DNA of 64,000 nt, taken from positions 558,001 to 622,000 of the forward strand of contig NZ_BAABAY010000001.1 in the NCBI RefSeq assembly GCF_039537665.1, given 5' to 3'. Positions 1 through 7,657 of this stretch are shown one piece after another (the first letter of the stretch is position 1; each line of letters opens with the position of its first letter). The notes under the pieces were generated by a model that saw only the letters and a program-made list of their open reading frames with translations, ran no database searches and was not told the origin of the DNA. This stretch comes from Gaetbulibacter_A aestuarii. GTDB lineage: Bacteria; Bacteroidota; Bacteroidia; Flavobacteriales; Flavobacteriaceae. Made by a program: the position numbers and the translations under genes.

Positions 1-69
1 CTACTTTACTCATCCAGGTATTAGATTGTTAATATCACAAAAATCAATTAGATTTGTTAAAAAAGTCTC

Positions 70-2892
70 ATGCTTTTGAGTCCATATTGCTATTTCAAAA
101 CAAATCTACATTTTGTTTTTTCAATAACCATATTTTTATGCAGCTTTTCAGTTGTGTCACAAAATGACTATTGGAAACCAAAACGTTTGGACCAAGTCCC
201 ACCAAAGCTTGAGAAACTCCATATAAATCCGCAGGAATCCACAATATATAATTTGTCCGATAGTCGCGTTAGTTCTTCCTTACAAACTAACAAAGATCCT
301 GATAATGCTTTTATAAAACTCCCCGATGCCTCAGGAACAATCCATCCTTTTAAACTAACAGAGCGCCCGGTATTTGTACCTTCATTAGCCGCAAAATACC
401 CTAATATCCGATCCTATGTTGGCTTCGCTACTGACGGCAGTAAGATACGCGTGCGTTTGAGTGTTTCTCCGCAGGGTATTTACAGTATGATGTCTGCACC
501 AAATACCGCAACTGTTTTTATGGAACCTGTAGCAAAAGGATCTTCAAATTATGTGGTTTATGATAAAAACATGAAGCTCGACAATAGCTCTGTTTTTAAT
601 TGTGCCACGATGGCAACCCTGGAGAATTCGATCAACAAAACCAGTACCGCTAAACTTGCAGAAGGTGGCGCTGATAACCAAACCTTGCAAATTTTTAGAA
701 TTGCTATTTCAACAACCTCAGAATACACGGCCTATCACGACGACGGGAACAATGGTAATGGTAATGCTATTGCTGATGCTCTTGCGGCAATTAATGTCAC
801 CTTGACGCGCGTGAATGAGGTTTTTGAAACAGATCTGGCGGTAACCTTTCAACTGGTCGATGCTACGAGTTTAATATTTAATAACGCGGCTACCGACCCC
901 TATTCCGATGCGAGTGTAGGGACAGACAGCGCTAATTTTAACACCACCGACGGCTGGAGTTTACAACTTCAAAATACCTTATCTACCAATACCGAACTGG
1001 GCGCTAATTTAAACGAACGTAATAACGCTTACGACATTGGGCATTTATTTGGAGCCTCGGGTGGCGGTGGAAACGCCGGTTGTTTGGGTTGTGTGTGCCA
1101 AAATGATACAGCAGCTACCACCGATCATAACAAAGGTAGCGCGTACTCTTCGCCTTCCAATGGGGTGCCTGAGGGTGATACTTTCGACATTAATTATGTA
1201 GCCCATGAGATCGGACATCAAATGGGAGCGAATCATACCTTTGCTTATACTTCGGAAAGCACCAATGTGCAATCAGAACCCGGAAGCGGCAGTACGATCA
1301 TGGGATACGCCGGGGTTACAGGACAGAATGATTTGCAACCGGATAGTGACGACTACTTTCACTATCAAAGTATCAAACAGATCCTTGCAAATTTGAGTAC
1401 CAAAAGTTGCCAAACAACTCAGGTGATCTCCAACAATCCACCTGTAAGCAATGCGGGAGGTGATTACACGATACCCGCCGGAACGCCATATGTTTTAAAA
1501 GGCTCCGCTACGGATGCAGATCCTTCGGATAACCTGACCTATTGCTGGGAAGAAACCGACAGCGGTGTTACCAATTACCAAAATTTCGGTCCGACTCTTA
1601 GCACCGGACCTATGAACCGATCGTTACCTCCGAGTAGTTCGCCGGATCGTTATATTCCAAGACTTTCAAGTGTGCTGAATGGTCAGATCACACAAACGAA
1701 TCCTGGCCTGGGAAGTGATTGGGAAACCGTTGCCACCGTAGATCGCTTTTTGAATTGGGCGCTTACCGTTCGCGACCGGAGTCCGTCGACTCCAAGTGGC
1801 GGGCAGACAAGTTATGACACCATGCAGATTCATGTGATCAATAGTTCCTCTTCAACCACGGTAGGACCGTTTACAGTGACCTCGCAAACCGCAAGCAACA
1901 TCAGTTGGACAAAAAATACCACCGAGACCATTACCTGGAATGTTGCCAACACCAACGATCCGGCAGGCGTGAACACCCAAAATGTGAATATTTTACTGTC
2001 TACCGATGGCGGTTACACCTATGATACCGTATTAAAGTCGAATACCCCAAACGACGGCTCCGAACAAATTACAGTGCCAAACCTGGCGGCACCTTTCTGT
2101 CGCGTTATGGTACAACCTATAAACAATATTTACTATGCCATAAATCCGGTAGATTTTGCCATAGGTTATAATGTAACAACGACCTGCAACCAACAATATG
2201 CATCGAGCAGCAATTTAAATCTGGCCATTCTTGACGGACGCACCACCACCAGTACTATCACTGTACCCAATAGCGGATCCATTAGCGACGTAAAGGTTAA
2301 TGTAGATGTAACGCATACCTTTATTAGCGATCTTAAAGTGGTTGTTACTGCTCCTGATAATACCAGTGTTGTGCTATGGAATGAAAATTGTTTCAATACC
2401 AGTGACAATGATTTCAATATCATATTTGAAGATGGTGCTCCCGCCGTGTTTTGTGATACGCCAACGGCTGGAACCTATACTCCCGTAGGCACTCTGGGCG
2501 ATTTTGATGGAAAGAATATGGCTGGCACCTGGCGATTATCTGTAACAGATAACTACTCGGGAGATACCGGAACCTTGAACGATTGGTACCTTGAATTTTG
2601 TACCACTACAGCAACGTTAGGCATTAATGAGGCTGTGGCATTTGACGACCTTAGCGTGTTCCCCAACCCGAATTCGGGAGATTTTACAGTGAAGTTAAAT
2701 GGTGCTGATTCTAAAACGATACAAATTGAAGCTTTCGATATTAGCGGCCGCAGTATTTATAAGCAAAACTTCACTAGCCGACCAGGTTTCAACGAACAAA
2801 TTCACCTGAATACGGTGGCATCAGGTTTATACCTGTTGAAGATCTCAGACGACAATCGGCGATCTGTGATCAAAAAAATTATGGTAAACTAA
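70..2892 (+). CDS. Secreted M12B-like zinc metalloprotease with P-domain and T9SS sorting domain
   Basis: Predicted extracellular protease of 940 residues. A hydrophobic signal segment lies at about residues 12-31. The catalytic domain carries the extended zinc motif HEIGHQMGANH at about 379-389, followed by a Met-turn IMGY near 410, as in reprolysin-type metzincins. A PKD-like stretch follows near 457, then a proprotein-convertase P-domain at about 705-845 (TFISDLKVVVTAP, GTWRLSVTDNYSGDTG). The last ~80 residues (VFPNPNSGDFTVKL to the Lys-rich end) form a type IX secretion C-terminal sorting domain. Family knowledge: the protein would cross the outer membrane by T9SS and be released or anchored after cleavage. 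It runs convergently into pth with only 3 bases between the stops. The start is the first ATG in frame; no strong ribosome site is expected in this phylum. Confidence 0.93.
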   Translation: MLLSPYCYFKTNLHFVFSITIFLCSFSVVSQNDYWKPKRLDQVPPKLEKLHINPQESTIYNLSDSRVSSSLQTNKDPDNAFIKLPDASGTIHPFKLTERPVFVPSLAAKYPNIRSYVGFATDGSKIRVRLSVSPQGIYSMMSAPNTATVFMEPVAKGSSNYVVYDKNMKLDNSSVFNCATMATLENSINKTSTAKLAEGGADNQTLQIFRIAISTTSEYTAYHDDGNNGNGNAIADALAAINVTLTRVNEVFETDLAVTFQLVDATSLIFNNAATDPYSDASVGTDSANFNTTDGWSLQLQNTLSTNTELGANLNERNNAYDIGHLFGASGGGGNAGCLGCVCQNDTAATTDHNKGSAYSSPSNGVPEGDTFDINYVAHEIGHQMGANHTFAYTSESTNVQSEPGSGSTIMGYAGVTGQNDLQPDSDDYFHYQSIKQILANLSTKSCQTTQVISNNPPVSNAGGDYTIPAGTPYVLKGSATDADPSDNLTYCWEETDSGVTNYQNFGPTLSTGPMNRSLPPSSSPDRYIPRLSSVLNGQITQTNPGLGSDWETVATVDRFLNWALTVRDRSPSTPSGGQTSYDTMQIHVINSSSSTTVGPFTVTSQTASNISWTKNTTETITWNVANTNDPAGVNTQNVNILLSTDGGYTYDTVLKSNTPNDGSEQITVPNLAAPFCRVMVQPINNIYYAINPVDFAIGYNVTTTCNQQYASSSNLNLAILDGRTTTSTITVPNSGSISDVKVNVDVTHTFISDLKVVVTAPDNTSVVLWNENCFNTSDNDFNIIFEDGAPAVFCDTPTAGTYTPVGTLGDFDGKNMAGTWRLSVTDNYSGDTGTLNDWYLEFCTTTATLGINEAVAFDDLSVFPNPNSGDFTVKLNGADSKTIQIEAFDISGRSIYKQNFTSRPGFNEQIHLNTVASGLYLLKISDDNRRSVIKKIMVN

Positions 2893-2895
2893 AGT

Positions 2896-3513
2896 TTATT
2901 TTCCGTTGAATTCGTTCATGGTAGTATGGACTCCGGCAAGCACGAACGAATTTATAAGTTCCACGGATTTTTTAAGACGCTCCGGAAGATTTTTATCTTC
3001 TTCTTCCGTCCATTCGCCTAAAACATAATCGATCTGACGCCCTTTACTAAAAGCATCACTAATACCGAAACGAAAGCGGTTATACTTTGTGGTATTCAAT
3101 TTATCCTGAATATCCTTTAAGCCATTATGCCCACCGTCGCTACCTTTCGTTTTTAAACGAAGCGTTCCAAAGGGTAAGTTGAGATCATCGGTAATGATCA
3201 GGAGGTTTTCCAGAGGGATCTTCTCTTTGGCAAGCCAATACAACACTGCTTTTCCGCTAAGGTTCATATAAGTGCTCGGTTTGAGAAAAATCAAGGTTCT
3301 TCCTTTGATCTTGTGGTTGGCGATATCGCCGAGTTTTTGAGTTTCAAAGGTGCAGCCTTCCTGTTCAGCATAAAAATCAAGGATCTTAAACCCGATATTA
3401 TGCCGCGTATTATGGTATTTTTCACCAATATTTCCTAAACCTACAATGAGAAACTTTTTCATAGTGTCTTCTTTCGAATCGTTTTTGGAACCGCGTTTAA
3501 AAAACCAAAACAT
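2896..3513 (-). CDS. pth: Peptidyl-tRNA hydrolase
   Basis: Hydrolyses peptidyl-tRNA released from stalled ribosomes. The core begins FLIVGLGNIGEKYHNTRHNI, holding the conserved Asn and the catalytic His of NTRHNIG; the Asp of ITDDLNLPFG and the GSDGGHNGLKDI motif follow, all diagnostic of the Pth family. Length from the internal Met at 3462 is 188 residues, the usual family size. The longer start at 3513 adds a short charged leader (MFWFFKRGSK) of a kind I recall in flavobacterial Pth; an even longer start at 3546 would overlap the terminator upstream and is unlikely. The start at 3462 has a purine-rich AAAGAAG upstream and is a real alternative. It follows rplY and prs on the same strand but a strong terminator separates them. 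Confidence 0.95.
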   Translation of the reverse strand: MFWFFKRGSKNDSKEDTMKKFLIVGLGNIGEKYHNTRHNIGFKILDFYAEQEGCTFETQKLGDIANHKIKGRTLIFLKPSTYMNLSGKAVLYWLAKEKIPLENLLIITDDLNLPFGTLRLKTKGSDGGHNGLKDIQDKLNTTKYNRFRFGISDAFSKGRQIDYVLGEWTEEEDKNLPERLKKSVELINSFVLAGVHTTMNEFNGK

Positions 3514-3537
3514 AGTTGTGAGTTTTGGTAAAAATAA

Positions 3538-3567
3538 AAAAAGCATTCTGATAACAGAATGCTTTTT
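3538..3567 (-). terminator. Intrinsic terminator after rplY
   Basis: A perfect 13-base inverted repeat (AAAAAGCATTCTG, loop ATAA, complement) ends in a run of T on the minus strand. It sits 22 bases beyond the rplY stop and would end the prs-rplY transcript before pth. Confidence 0.85.
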
Positions 3568-3588
3568 CTTTTTATGTTAAAGAATGAT

Positions 3589-4257
3589 TTATTCTTCAGC
3601 TTTTGCTTCTGCAGGTGCTTCTGCTCCTTCTGCTGCCGGAGTTTCTGCTCCTTCTGCTCCTTCTTCACCTTCAAGCAATTCTTCATCTTCATCCACCTCA
3701 TCAACGATCGCAGTTCTAGCCGTTTTGATCTGGCAAACCACAGTGTTGTCCGTGTGTAAGAATCTGTATCCATCAGTTGGTAATTCACCAACCTGAACGT
3801 TATCACCAATTTTTAATGGTGTAATATCGATTTCGATAAAATCAGGCAAGTTAGCAGGAAGTGCTTTTACACGTAATCTTCTGTTGTTACGTCTTAATAC
3901 ACCACCATTTTTAACACCTCTGGAGTTTCCTACCAAACGAACCGGAATGTTCATTGAGATTTCTTTATCTTCAAATAATTGATAGAAATCGATGTGAAGG
4001 ATGTTATCCGTCACCGGGTGGAATTGAATATCCTGAAGTACGGCGTGTAATTTTTCGCCATTGTCTAATTCAATCACAACGGTATGCGCATTTGGCGTAT
4101 AAACCAGGTGAGTGAATTCTGTTTCTAAAGCAGAGAAATGCACTGGTTTATCTCCTCCGTATAATACGCAAGGAACCTGACCAGCATTACGTAAGGCTTT
4201 TGTAGCTTTCTTGCCCACGCTTTCTCTTTGAGATCCTTTGATTGTAATTGATTTCAT
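3589..4257 (-). CDS. rplY: 50S ribosomal protein L25/general stress protein Ctc
   Basis: A 222-residue protein of the long, two-domain bacterial L25/CTC type that binds 5S rRNA. The N-terminal ribosomal domain (residues ~1-90) includes KATKALRNAGQVPCVLYG and the beta-barrel motif; the C-terminal TL5-like domain runs to ~185 (IPVRLVGNSRGVKNGGVLRR). A low-complexity Glu/Ala tail of about 35 residues closes the protein, normal for this family in Bacteroidota. It lies directly downstream of prs on the same strand (54-base gap), an arrangement common in this phylum. A terminator follows the gene. Confidence 0.96.
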   Translation of the reverse strand: MKSITIKGSQRESVGKKATKALRNAGQVPCVLYGGDKPVHFSALETEFTHLVYTPNAHTVVIELDNGEKLHAVLQDIQFHPVTDNILHIDFYQLFEDKEISMNIPVRLVGNSRGVKNGGVLRRNNRRLRVKALPANLPDFIEIDITPLKIGDNVQVGELPTDGYRFLHTDNTVVCQIKTARTAIVDEVDEDEELLEGEEGAEGAETPAAEGAEAPAEAKAEE

Positions 4258-4311
4258 TTTTCTATTTATATAATTTAATTAATATACAGTTTTGGTGAGC
4301 CGTTTTGCCGC

Positions 4312-5253
4312 TTACATTATAAAATTAGAAGCTATCGATTGGTTGTTGTGTACTTTCTCCATCACTTCTGCAAACAAATCGGCACAACTTAACACCCGGA
4401 TCTTATCACTTAGCGGTTTCACAGGAATGGAATCCGTTACGATAAGTTCTTCTAATTTTGATTTATTAATATTATCATAAGCTTTTCCCGAAAGAATGGG
4501 GTGCGTGCAAATAGCTCTAACACTTAGGGCACCGCGTTCCATCATCAGATCAGCTGCTTTCGTTAAAGTTCCTGCCGTATCAACCATGTCATCAACAAGC
4601 ACCACATTTTTTCCTTCAACATTACCAATAAGTTCCATGTGTGAAATCACATTCGCCTTGGCGCGTTGTTTATAACAGATCACCACATCACTTTTTAAAG
4701 CTTTGGAATAGGCATAGGCTCTTTTAGAACCACCCATATCCGGGGATGCAATGGTTAGGTTTGGCAAATTCAACTTTCTTAAGTAAGGTAAAAAGATGGT
4801 TGAAGCAAACAAGTGATCTACAGGTTTTTCGAAAAAGCCCTGAATTTGATCGGCGTGCAGATCCATGGTTATGATGCGTGTTGCTCCGGCCGCTTCTAAC
4901 ATCTTGGCCACTAATTTAGCAGCGATCGGTACACGAGGTTTATCTTTTCTATCCTGTCTGGCCCAGCCGAAATAAGGTAAAACGGCAGTGATGTGACGGG
5001 CAGAGGCGCGCTTCGCAGCATCGATCATCAAAAGCATTTCCATTAAATTTTCCGGTCCGGGATTGGTAGAACCGATAATAAATATTCGGGTTCCGCGGAT
5101 AGACTCTTCGTATGACGGTTGAAATTCGCCATCGCTATATTTTGAGGTAATCACTTTACCTAATTCCACGCCAAAAGATTTGGCGATTTTTTCTCCAAGC
5201 ACCTGACTCTGCGTACACGCAAAAATTTTAGCTTCTGTAATTACTATCGGCAT
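4312..5253 (-). CDS. prs: Ribose-phosphate pyrophosphokinase
   Basis: Makes PRPP from ribose 5-phosphate and ATP for nucleotide, His and Trp synthesis. At 313 residues it has the class I length. Visible motifs are the ATP-binding FGWARQDRKDKPR, the catalytic-flexible-loop region, the DLHADQIQGFF region, and the PRPP-binding loop VVLVDDMVDTAGTLTKA near residue 215-231. It heads the prs-rplY unit. A Bacteroidota-type -7 element lies upstream. Nothing unusual is seen. Confidence 0.97.
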   Translation of the reverse strand: MPIVITEAKIFACTQSQVLGEKIAKSFGVELGKVITSKYSDGEFQPSYEESIRGTRIFIIGSTNPGPENLMEMLLMIDAAKRASARHITAVLPYFGWARQDRKDKPRVPIAAKLVAKMLEAAGATRIITMDLHADQIQGFFEKPVDHLFASTIFLPYLRKLNLPNLTIASPDMGGSKRAYAYSKALKSDVVICYKQRAKANVISHMELIGNVEGKNVVLVDDMVDTAGTLTKAADLMMERGALSVRAICTHPILSGKAYDNINKSKLEELIVTDSIPVKPLSDKIRVLSCADLFAEVMEKVHNNQSIASNFIM

Positions 5254-5304
5254 GGTTAATGTCTTGTTTTATAGCGATAAAACGGTCTGTTTTTTAACGA
5301 GGTG

Positions 5305-5312
5305 CAAATTTA
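5305..5312 (-). promoter_or_regulatory. Candidate -7 element of the prs promoter
   Basis: On the minus strand the bases read TAAATTTG, matching the Bacteroidota -7 consensus TAnnTTTG, about 50 bases before the prs start codon. A weak TTTC lies in the -33 region. Confidence 0.5.
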
Positions 5313-5351
5313 GACATTTATTTTTACCTTGAAAGTATATTACTGAGTATT

Positions 5352-5385
5352 TTTGATTGAGATTTAGAAAAATTACATATTTTTG
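5352..5385 (+). promoter_or_regulatory. Promoter of the tRNA-Leu / GIY-YIG unit
   Basis: TTTGATTG followed, after an 18-22 base spacer, by TATTTTTG fits the Bacteroidota -33/-7 pattern. The expected start of transcription falls a few bases before the first tRNA-Leu fragment at 5397. No comparable promoter is seen directly before the intact tRNA at 5786, so this one may serve both. Confidence 0.65.
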
Positions 5386-5396
5386 TAGCCCGAAAT

Positions 5397-5497
5397 GCTC
5401 AAGAGCCTATCTTCGATAGGTAAAGCGGATCTGCCAACCGGAGGTTGGATTGGTAGACCTGTCTCACGACAGGCAGGCGCGCCGAGGTTTCGGAAGT
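5397..5497 (+). pseudogene. Decayed tRNA-Leu copy with hairpin insertions
   Basis: Three blocks of the intact downstream tRNA-Leu recur here in the same order: GCTCAAG (5397-5403), ATTGGTAGAC (5449-5458) and TTCGGAAGT (5489-5497). The 12-base string GAAATGCTCAAG occurs at 5392 and again at 5781. Between the blocks lie three compact hairpins (5406-5420, 5434-5448, 5458-5473). The reading is inference: a second tRNA-Leu copy broken by inserted hairpin sequence and replaced at its 3' part by the GIY-YIG gene. Confidence 0.5.
5458..5477. repeat. Dispersed palindromic repeat, copy 1 (variant)
   Basis: CCTGTCTCACGACAGGCAGG, a degenerate form of the 20-base palindrome found at 32349 and 48488. It directly follows the ATTGGTAGAC block of the decayed tRNA-Leu. 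Confidence 0.7.
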
Positions 5498-5514
5498 TCT
5501 TTTGTGATGTTCTT

Positions 5515-5772
5515 ATGTTCTATATTTACGCCCTTTCAAGCCTCAGTAATAACTACATTTATGTGGGAATGACCGAGGATTTAAAAGATCGTATAGAACG
5601 GCACAATAGTGGTAGAGAAAAAACAACCAAGCCCTACATGCCTTTTGAATTACTTTTTTCAGAAACGATTGATGGTTCAAGATCTGAAGCCAGAAAGCGA
5701 GAAAAGTACTGGAAGTCTGGAGTAGGAAAAGAAAAGTTACGAATCATTAGAAATAATAAAAACAATTTCTAA
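5515..5772 (+). CDS. GIY-YIG nuclease domain protein
   Basis: An 85-residue single-domain protein of the small GIY-YIG (UPF0213-like) family. The motif appears as FYIYALSS ... YIYVGMTEDLKDRIERHN, with the conserved Arg of the DLKDRIERHN helix; the Glu-rich KKREKYW-like region (ARKREKYWKSG) follows. I chose the Met at 5515 because the reading frame upstream is tRNA-like and hairpin DNA, not protein; an upstream ATG at 5395 exists but lies in the tRNA fragment. The gene ends 13 bases before tRNA-Leu and probably shares its promoter. Family members are often associated with mobile or tRNA-linked DNA; its substrate is unknown. Confidence 0.85.
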   Translation: MFYIYALSSLSNNYIYVGMTEDLKDRIERHNSGREKTTKPYMPFELLFSETIDGSRSEARKREKYWKSGVGKEKLRIIRNNKNNF

Positions 5773-5785
5773 TATTTGAAGAAAT

Positions 5786-5870
5786 GCTCAAGTGGCGGAA
5801 TTGGTAGACGCGCTGGATTCAAAATCCAGTTTCTTCGGAAGTGTGGGTTCGATTCCCACCTTGAGTACCA
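5786..5870 (+). tRNA. tRNA-Leu (anticodon CAA)
   Basis: Eighty-five bases fold as a class II tRNA. The acceptor stem is GCTCAAG with CTTGAGT (one G-U pair at the end); the D-arm contains GGAATTGGTAGAC; the anticodon stem CTGGA/TCCAG holds loop TTCAAAA with anticodon CAA; a variable arm TTTCTTCGGAAG-like follows; the T-arm is GTGGG-TTCGATT-CCCAC. The discriminator is A and CCA is encoded. It is preceded by a GIY-YIG gene and a partial copy of itself. Confidence 0.95.
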
Positions 5871-5881
5871 GGTTAAATTTT

Positions 5882-5926
5882 AACGTCCTGTTTTTCAATG
5901 ATATTGAAGGCAGGGCGTTTTTATTT
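5882..5926 (+). terminator. Intrinsic terminator after tRNA-Leu
   Basis: AACGTCCTG pairs with CAGGGCGTT (one G-T pair) around an inner CAAT/ATTG stem, followed by TTTTATTTT. It starts 12 bases after the tRNA CCA end. Confidence 0.75.
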
Positions 5927-6118
5927 TCCCCACTTATTCCCCACAATTGGATAAAATCTTAGGTTTTTAAGATCTCTAAATATCTTTTTCTATTAGTTGC
6001 CTCTTTTAGTTGTCTCTTTTAAATTATTTCATGTTTTCATGTAGGATAAATACAACAAAAACTGTTGTTTAAAGGTGATATTATCGGGATAAAAACATAT
6101 CTTGTGGACATATAACGA
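5927..6118. other. Noncoding lead-in to the gene array
   Basis: No gene is seen. The stretch holds a tandem CCCCACTTATTCCCCAC repeat just after the tRNA terminator and a small dyad ACAACA-AAAAC-TGTTGT near 6052-6069, whose right half resembles the GTTGT core seen at array junctions. It precedes the first matched terminus at 6119. It is the natural place to look for an attI-like site, but that is inference. Confidence 0.3.
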
Positions 6119-6139
6119 GTTGTAGCGCATTAAGGAAGA

Positions 6140-6640
6140 ATGAATAATCAAATTAAAATCCTAATTCTAACTCTAGTTCTTGGTATTTCAAGTTGCTCGA
6201 GTTCGTTTATTTTAAGAACCAAAAGGAAAAGGATTAACCTGGAAACACTTCCTGAAAATTCAGTTAAGGTTGGTGTTGATAACGGAATTGTATTAATAAA
6301 GTTTAACAGAAATGATTTAGTTAACCTATTTCAAAACGATTTAGAAAATTGGTCTGACCATAGAATAAAATCATATGTTGATGAATTAAAAGCATTTAAT
6401 TCAGACACTATTTTTGAAAAGGATAGGACAGTTGGAACTTTACCTATCGCTGAATACGAATCAAAATTTCATACTCTTTTGTTAAATGGCAAAGCGGATA
6501 TTGAAAATAAATCAACGAAGAAATATTTAAAGCAAATTAAATACAAATTCACAAGGGATAAACTAGGTGGAAAAAATGCATATTTCTATGATAGGAACGG
6601 GACAAAAATATACGAAATTGTACTTGCTCTTGGAGAATAA
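6140..6640 (+). CDS. Hypothetical lipoprotein (array unit 1)
   Basis: A 166-residue protein I do not recognise. The N-terminus has a lipoprotein signal with lipobox GISSC (Cys at about residue 19) followed by a Ser-rich then basic stretch (RTKRKRIN). The remainder is charged and soluble, so the mature protein should sit lipid-anchored in the periplasm or on the outer membrane. The gene is AT-rich compared with the flanking core genes. It is bounded by GTTGTAGCGC at 6119-6128 and the near-reverse complement GCGCCACAAC at 6646-6655, the hallmark of this array. Confidence 0.75.
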   Translation: MNNQIKILILTLVLGISSCSSSFILRTKRKRINLETLPENSVKVGVDNGIVLIKFNRNDLVNLFQNDLENWSDHRIKSYVDELKAFNSDTIFEKDRTVGTLPIAEYESKFHTLLLNGKADIENKSTKKYLKQIKYKFTRDKLGGKNAYFYDRNGTKIYEIVLALGE

Positions 6641-6645
6641 GAAAC

Positions 6646-6781
6646 GCGCCACAACAGCGGCTATAAGTAATTGCTTATTCTCGCCTATCCTGAAAATTCC
6701 TGCGGAATTTTCAGCGCGGTGTATACTTGTAAAGTTAAATGCTAAACCACGCAACTACTCATAACCCAAACGTTGTACACC
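6646..6781 (+). repeat. Array spacer A (attC-like imperfect palindrome)
   Basis: Left part CAACAGCGGCTATAAG and right part ending AACGTTG are imperfect reverse complements: GGCTATAAGTAATTGC on the left pairs with GCAACTACTCATAACC on the right. The interior holds a GAAAATTCCTGCGGAATTTTC hairpin. The right half (TTGTAAAGTTAAATGCTAAA, then CGCAACTAC) closely matches spacer F. Confidence 0.75.
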
Positions 6782-6790
6782 ATTTAAGAA

Positions 6791-7495
6791 ATGAAATATT
6801 CAATTATAATTTTACTAGGTTTATTCATTAGTTGTAAAGCTAATCGCATAACAACAAACCTAGATTCTAAACCATCTGAAAATTTAACAGAAAAATTATG
6901 CAATCAAATTGATGATAACATTGAGAATCAATTAAAATTACAAATGAAATTGATTCAAGAAGAATCACTCAAGAATTTAGACGAAAAAATTAAAAATGGT
7001 TCTAACCCTTTAAGTGAATTAAATGTTTTGAATTATATAACCACTCGTCATTTATGGAAAAACTGTCCAAAATATAAAATTAAATACTATGCTCTTGGAA
7101 GTATATTCACAAGAGTTTTAGACATAGATAATACATTAAATAATAAAGAAGTAGATGAAATTAAATTAAAAATCGAGAATCTTGAAAAAGAAAAAATGGT
7201 TCAATTAATGATTGTTACAATAGATGACCTCTATCCATATAAGGACATAACTGAATATTCAATTGAACAAGGGAATAATTGGAAAATTGGGAAGTATCAA
7301 GAAAATGGCGGAATAATTGTCGTGTTAGATAAAAATGATAGAAATATCAGATTATCAACTGATAATAAATTAAAAAAAGAATTGACAGATAAAGAATGTG
7401 AGGAAATTATTGAATTCTTAAAACCATTATTCAAAGAGAAAGAATACTCAAAAGGACTAAAAATAATGATTGACAAAATTAACGAAAGAATATAA
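6791..7495 (+). CDS. TPM-domain lipoprotein (array unit 2)
   Basis: A 234-residue predicted lipoprotein (lipobox LFISC, Cys about residue 15). The C-terminal half, from about residue 110, fits the TPM domain (TLP18.3/Psb32/MOLO-1 family): alternating strands and helices with QLMIVTIDDLYP, a GGIIVVLDKNDRNIRLST segment, and a late amphipathic helix. Family members include phosphatase-like and photosystem-repair proteins, but the role in Bacteroidota is not established. The gene is flanked by GTTGTACACC (6772-6781) and its exact reverse complement GGTGTACAAC (7498-7507), a perfect 10-base pair of ends specific to this gene. Confidence 0.8.
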   Translation: MKYSIIILLGLFISCKANRITTNLDSKPSENLTEKLCNQIDDNIENQLKLQMKLIQEESLKNLDEKIKNGSNPLSELNVLNYITTRHLWKNCPKYKIKYYALGSIFTRVLDIDNTLNNKEVDEIKLKIENLEKEKMVQLMIVTIDDLYPYKDITEYSIEQGNNWKIGKYQENGGIIVVLDKNDRNIRLSTDNKLKKELTDKECEEIIEFLKPLFKEKEYSKGLKIMIDKINERI

Positions 7496-7497
7496 AC

Positions 7498-7636
7498 GGT
7501 GTACAACAGCGTGTAAAATTCATTACTAGTTCCTTACCTTTCCGCAAAAATCCTGCGGATTTTCCTACGGTTCGGTTTTATTTGCTAAATTGGTTACCTA
7601 ATCACGCCACAAACCTTATAGGAAACCTTGTGCTTC
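7498..7636 (+). repeat. Array spacer B (attC-like)
   Basis: Begins with the end of unit 2 (GGTGTACAAC) then AGCGTGTAAAATTCATTAC, and ends with CTTGTGCTTC, the start of unit 3. The interior includes AATCCTGCGGATTTTCC and CGGTTCGGTTTTATTTGC, nearly the same as in spacer I. Confidence 0.7.
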
Positions 7637-7657
7637 ATTATCAGAAACCACTAACCA

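Noticed and set aside
3459..3809. Open frame opposite in phase to rplY/pth, Lys/Gln-rich
   Set aside because: It reads the Glu/Ala tail of L25 in another frame; the low-complexity tail explains the open frame.
5395..5514. N-terminal extension of the GIY-YIG protein from the ATG at 5395
   Set aside because: The 40 extra codons cover the tRNA fragment and hairpins, and the GIY-YIG fold begins at the Met at 5515.
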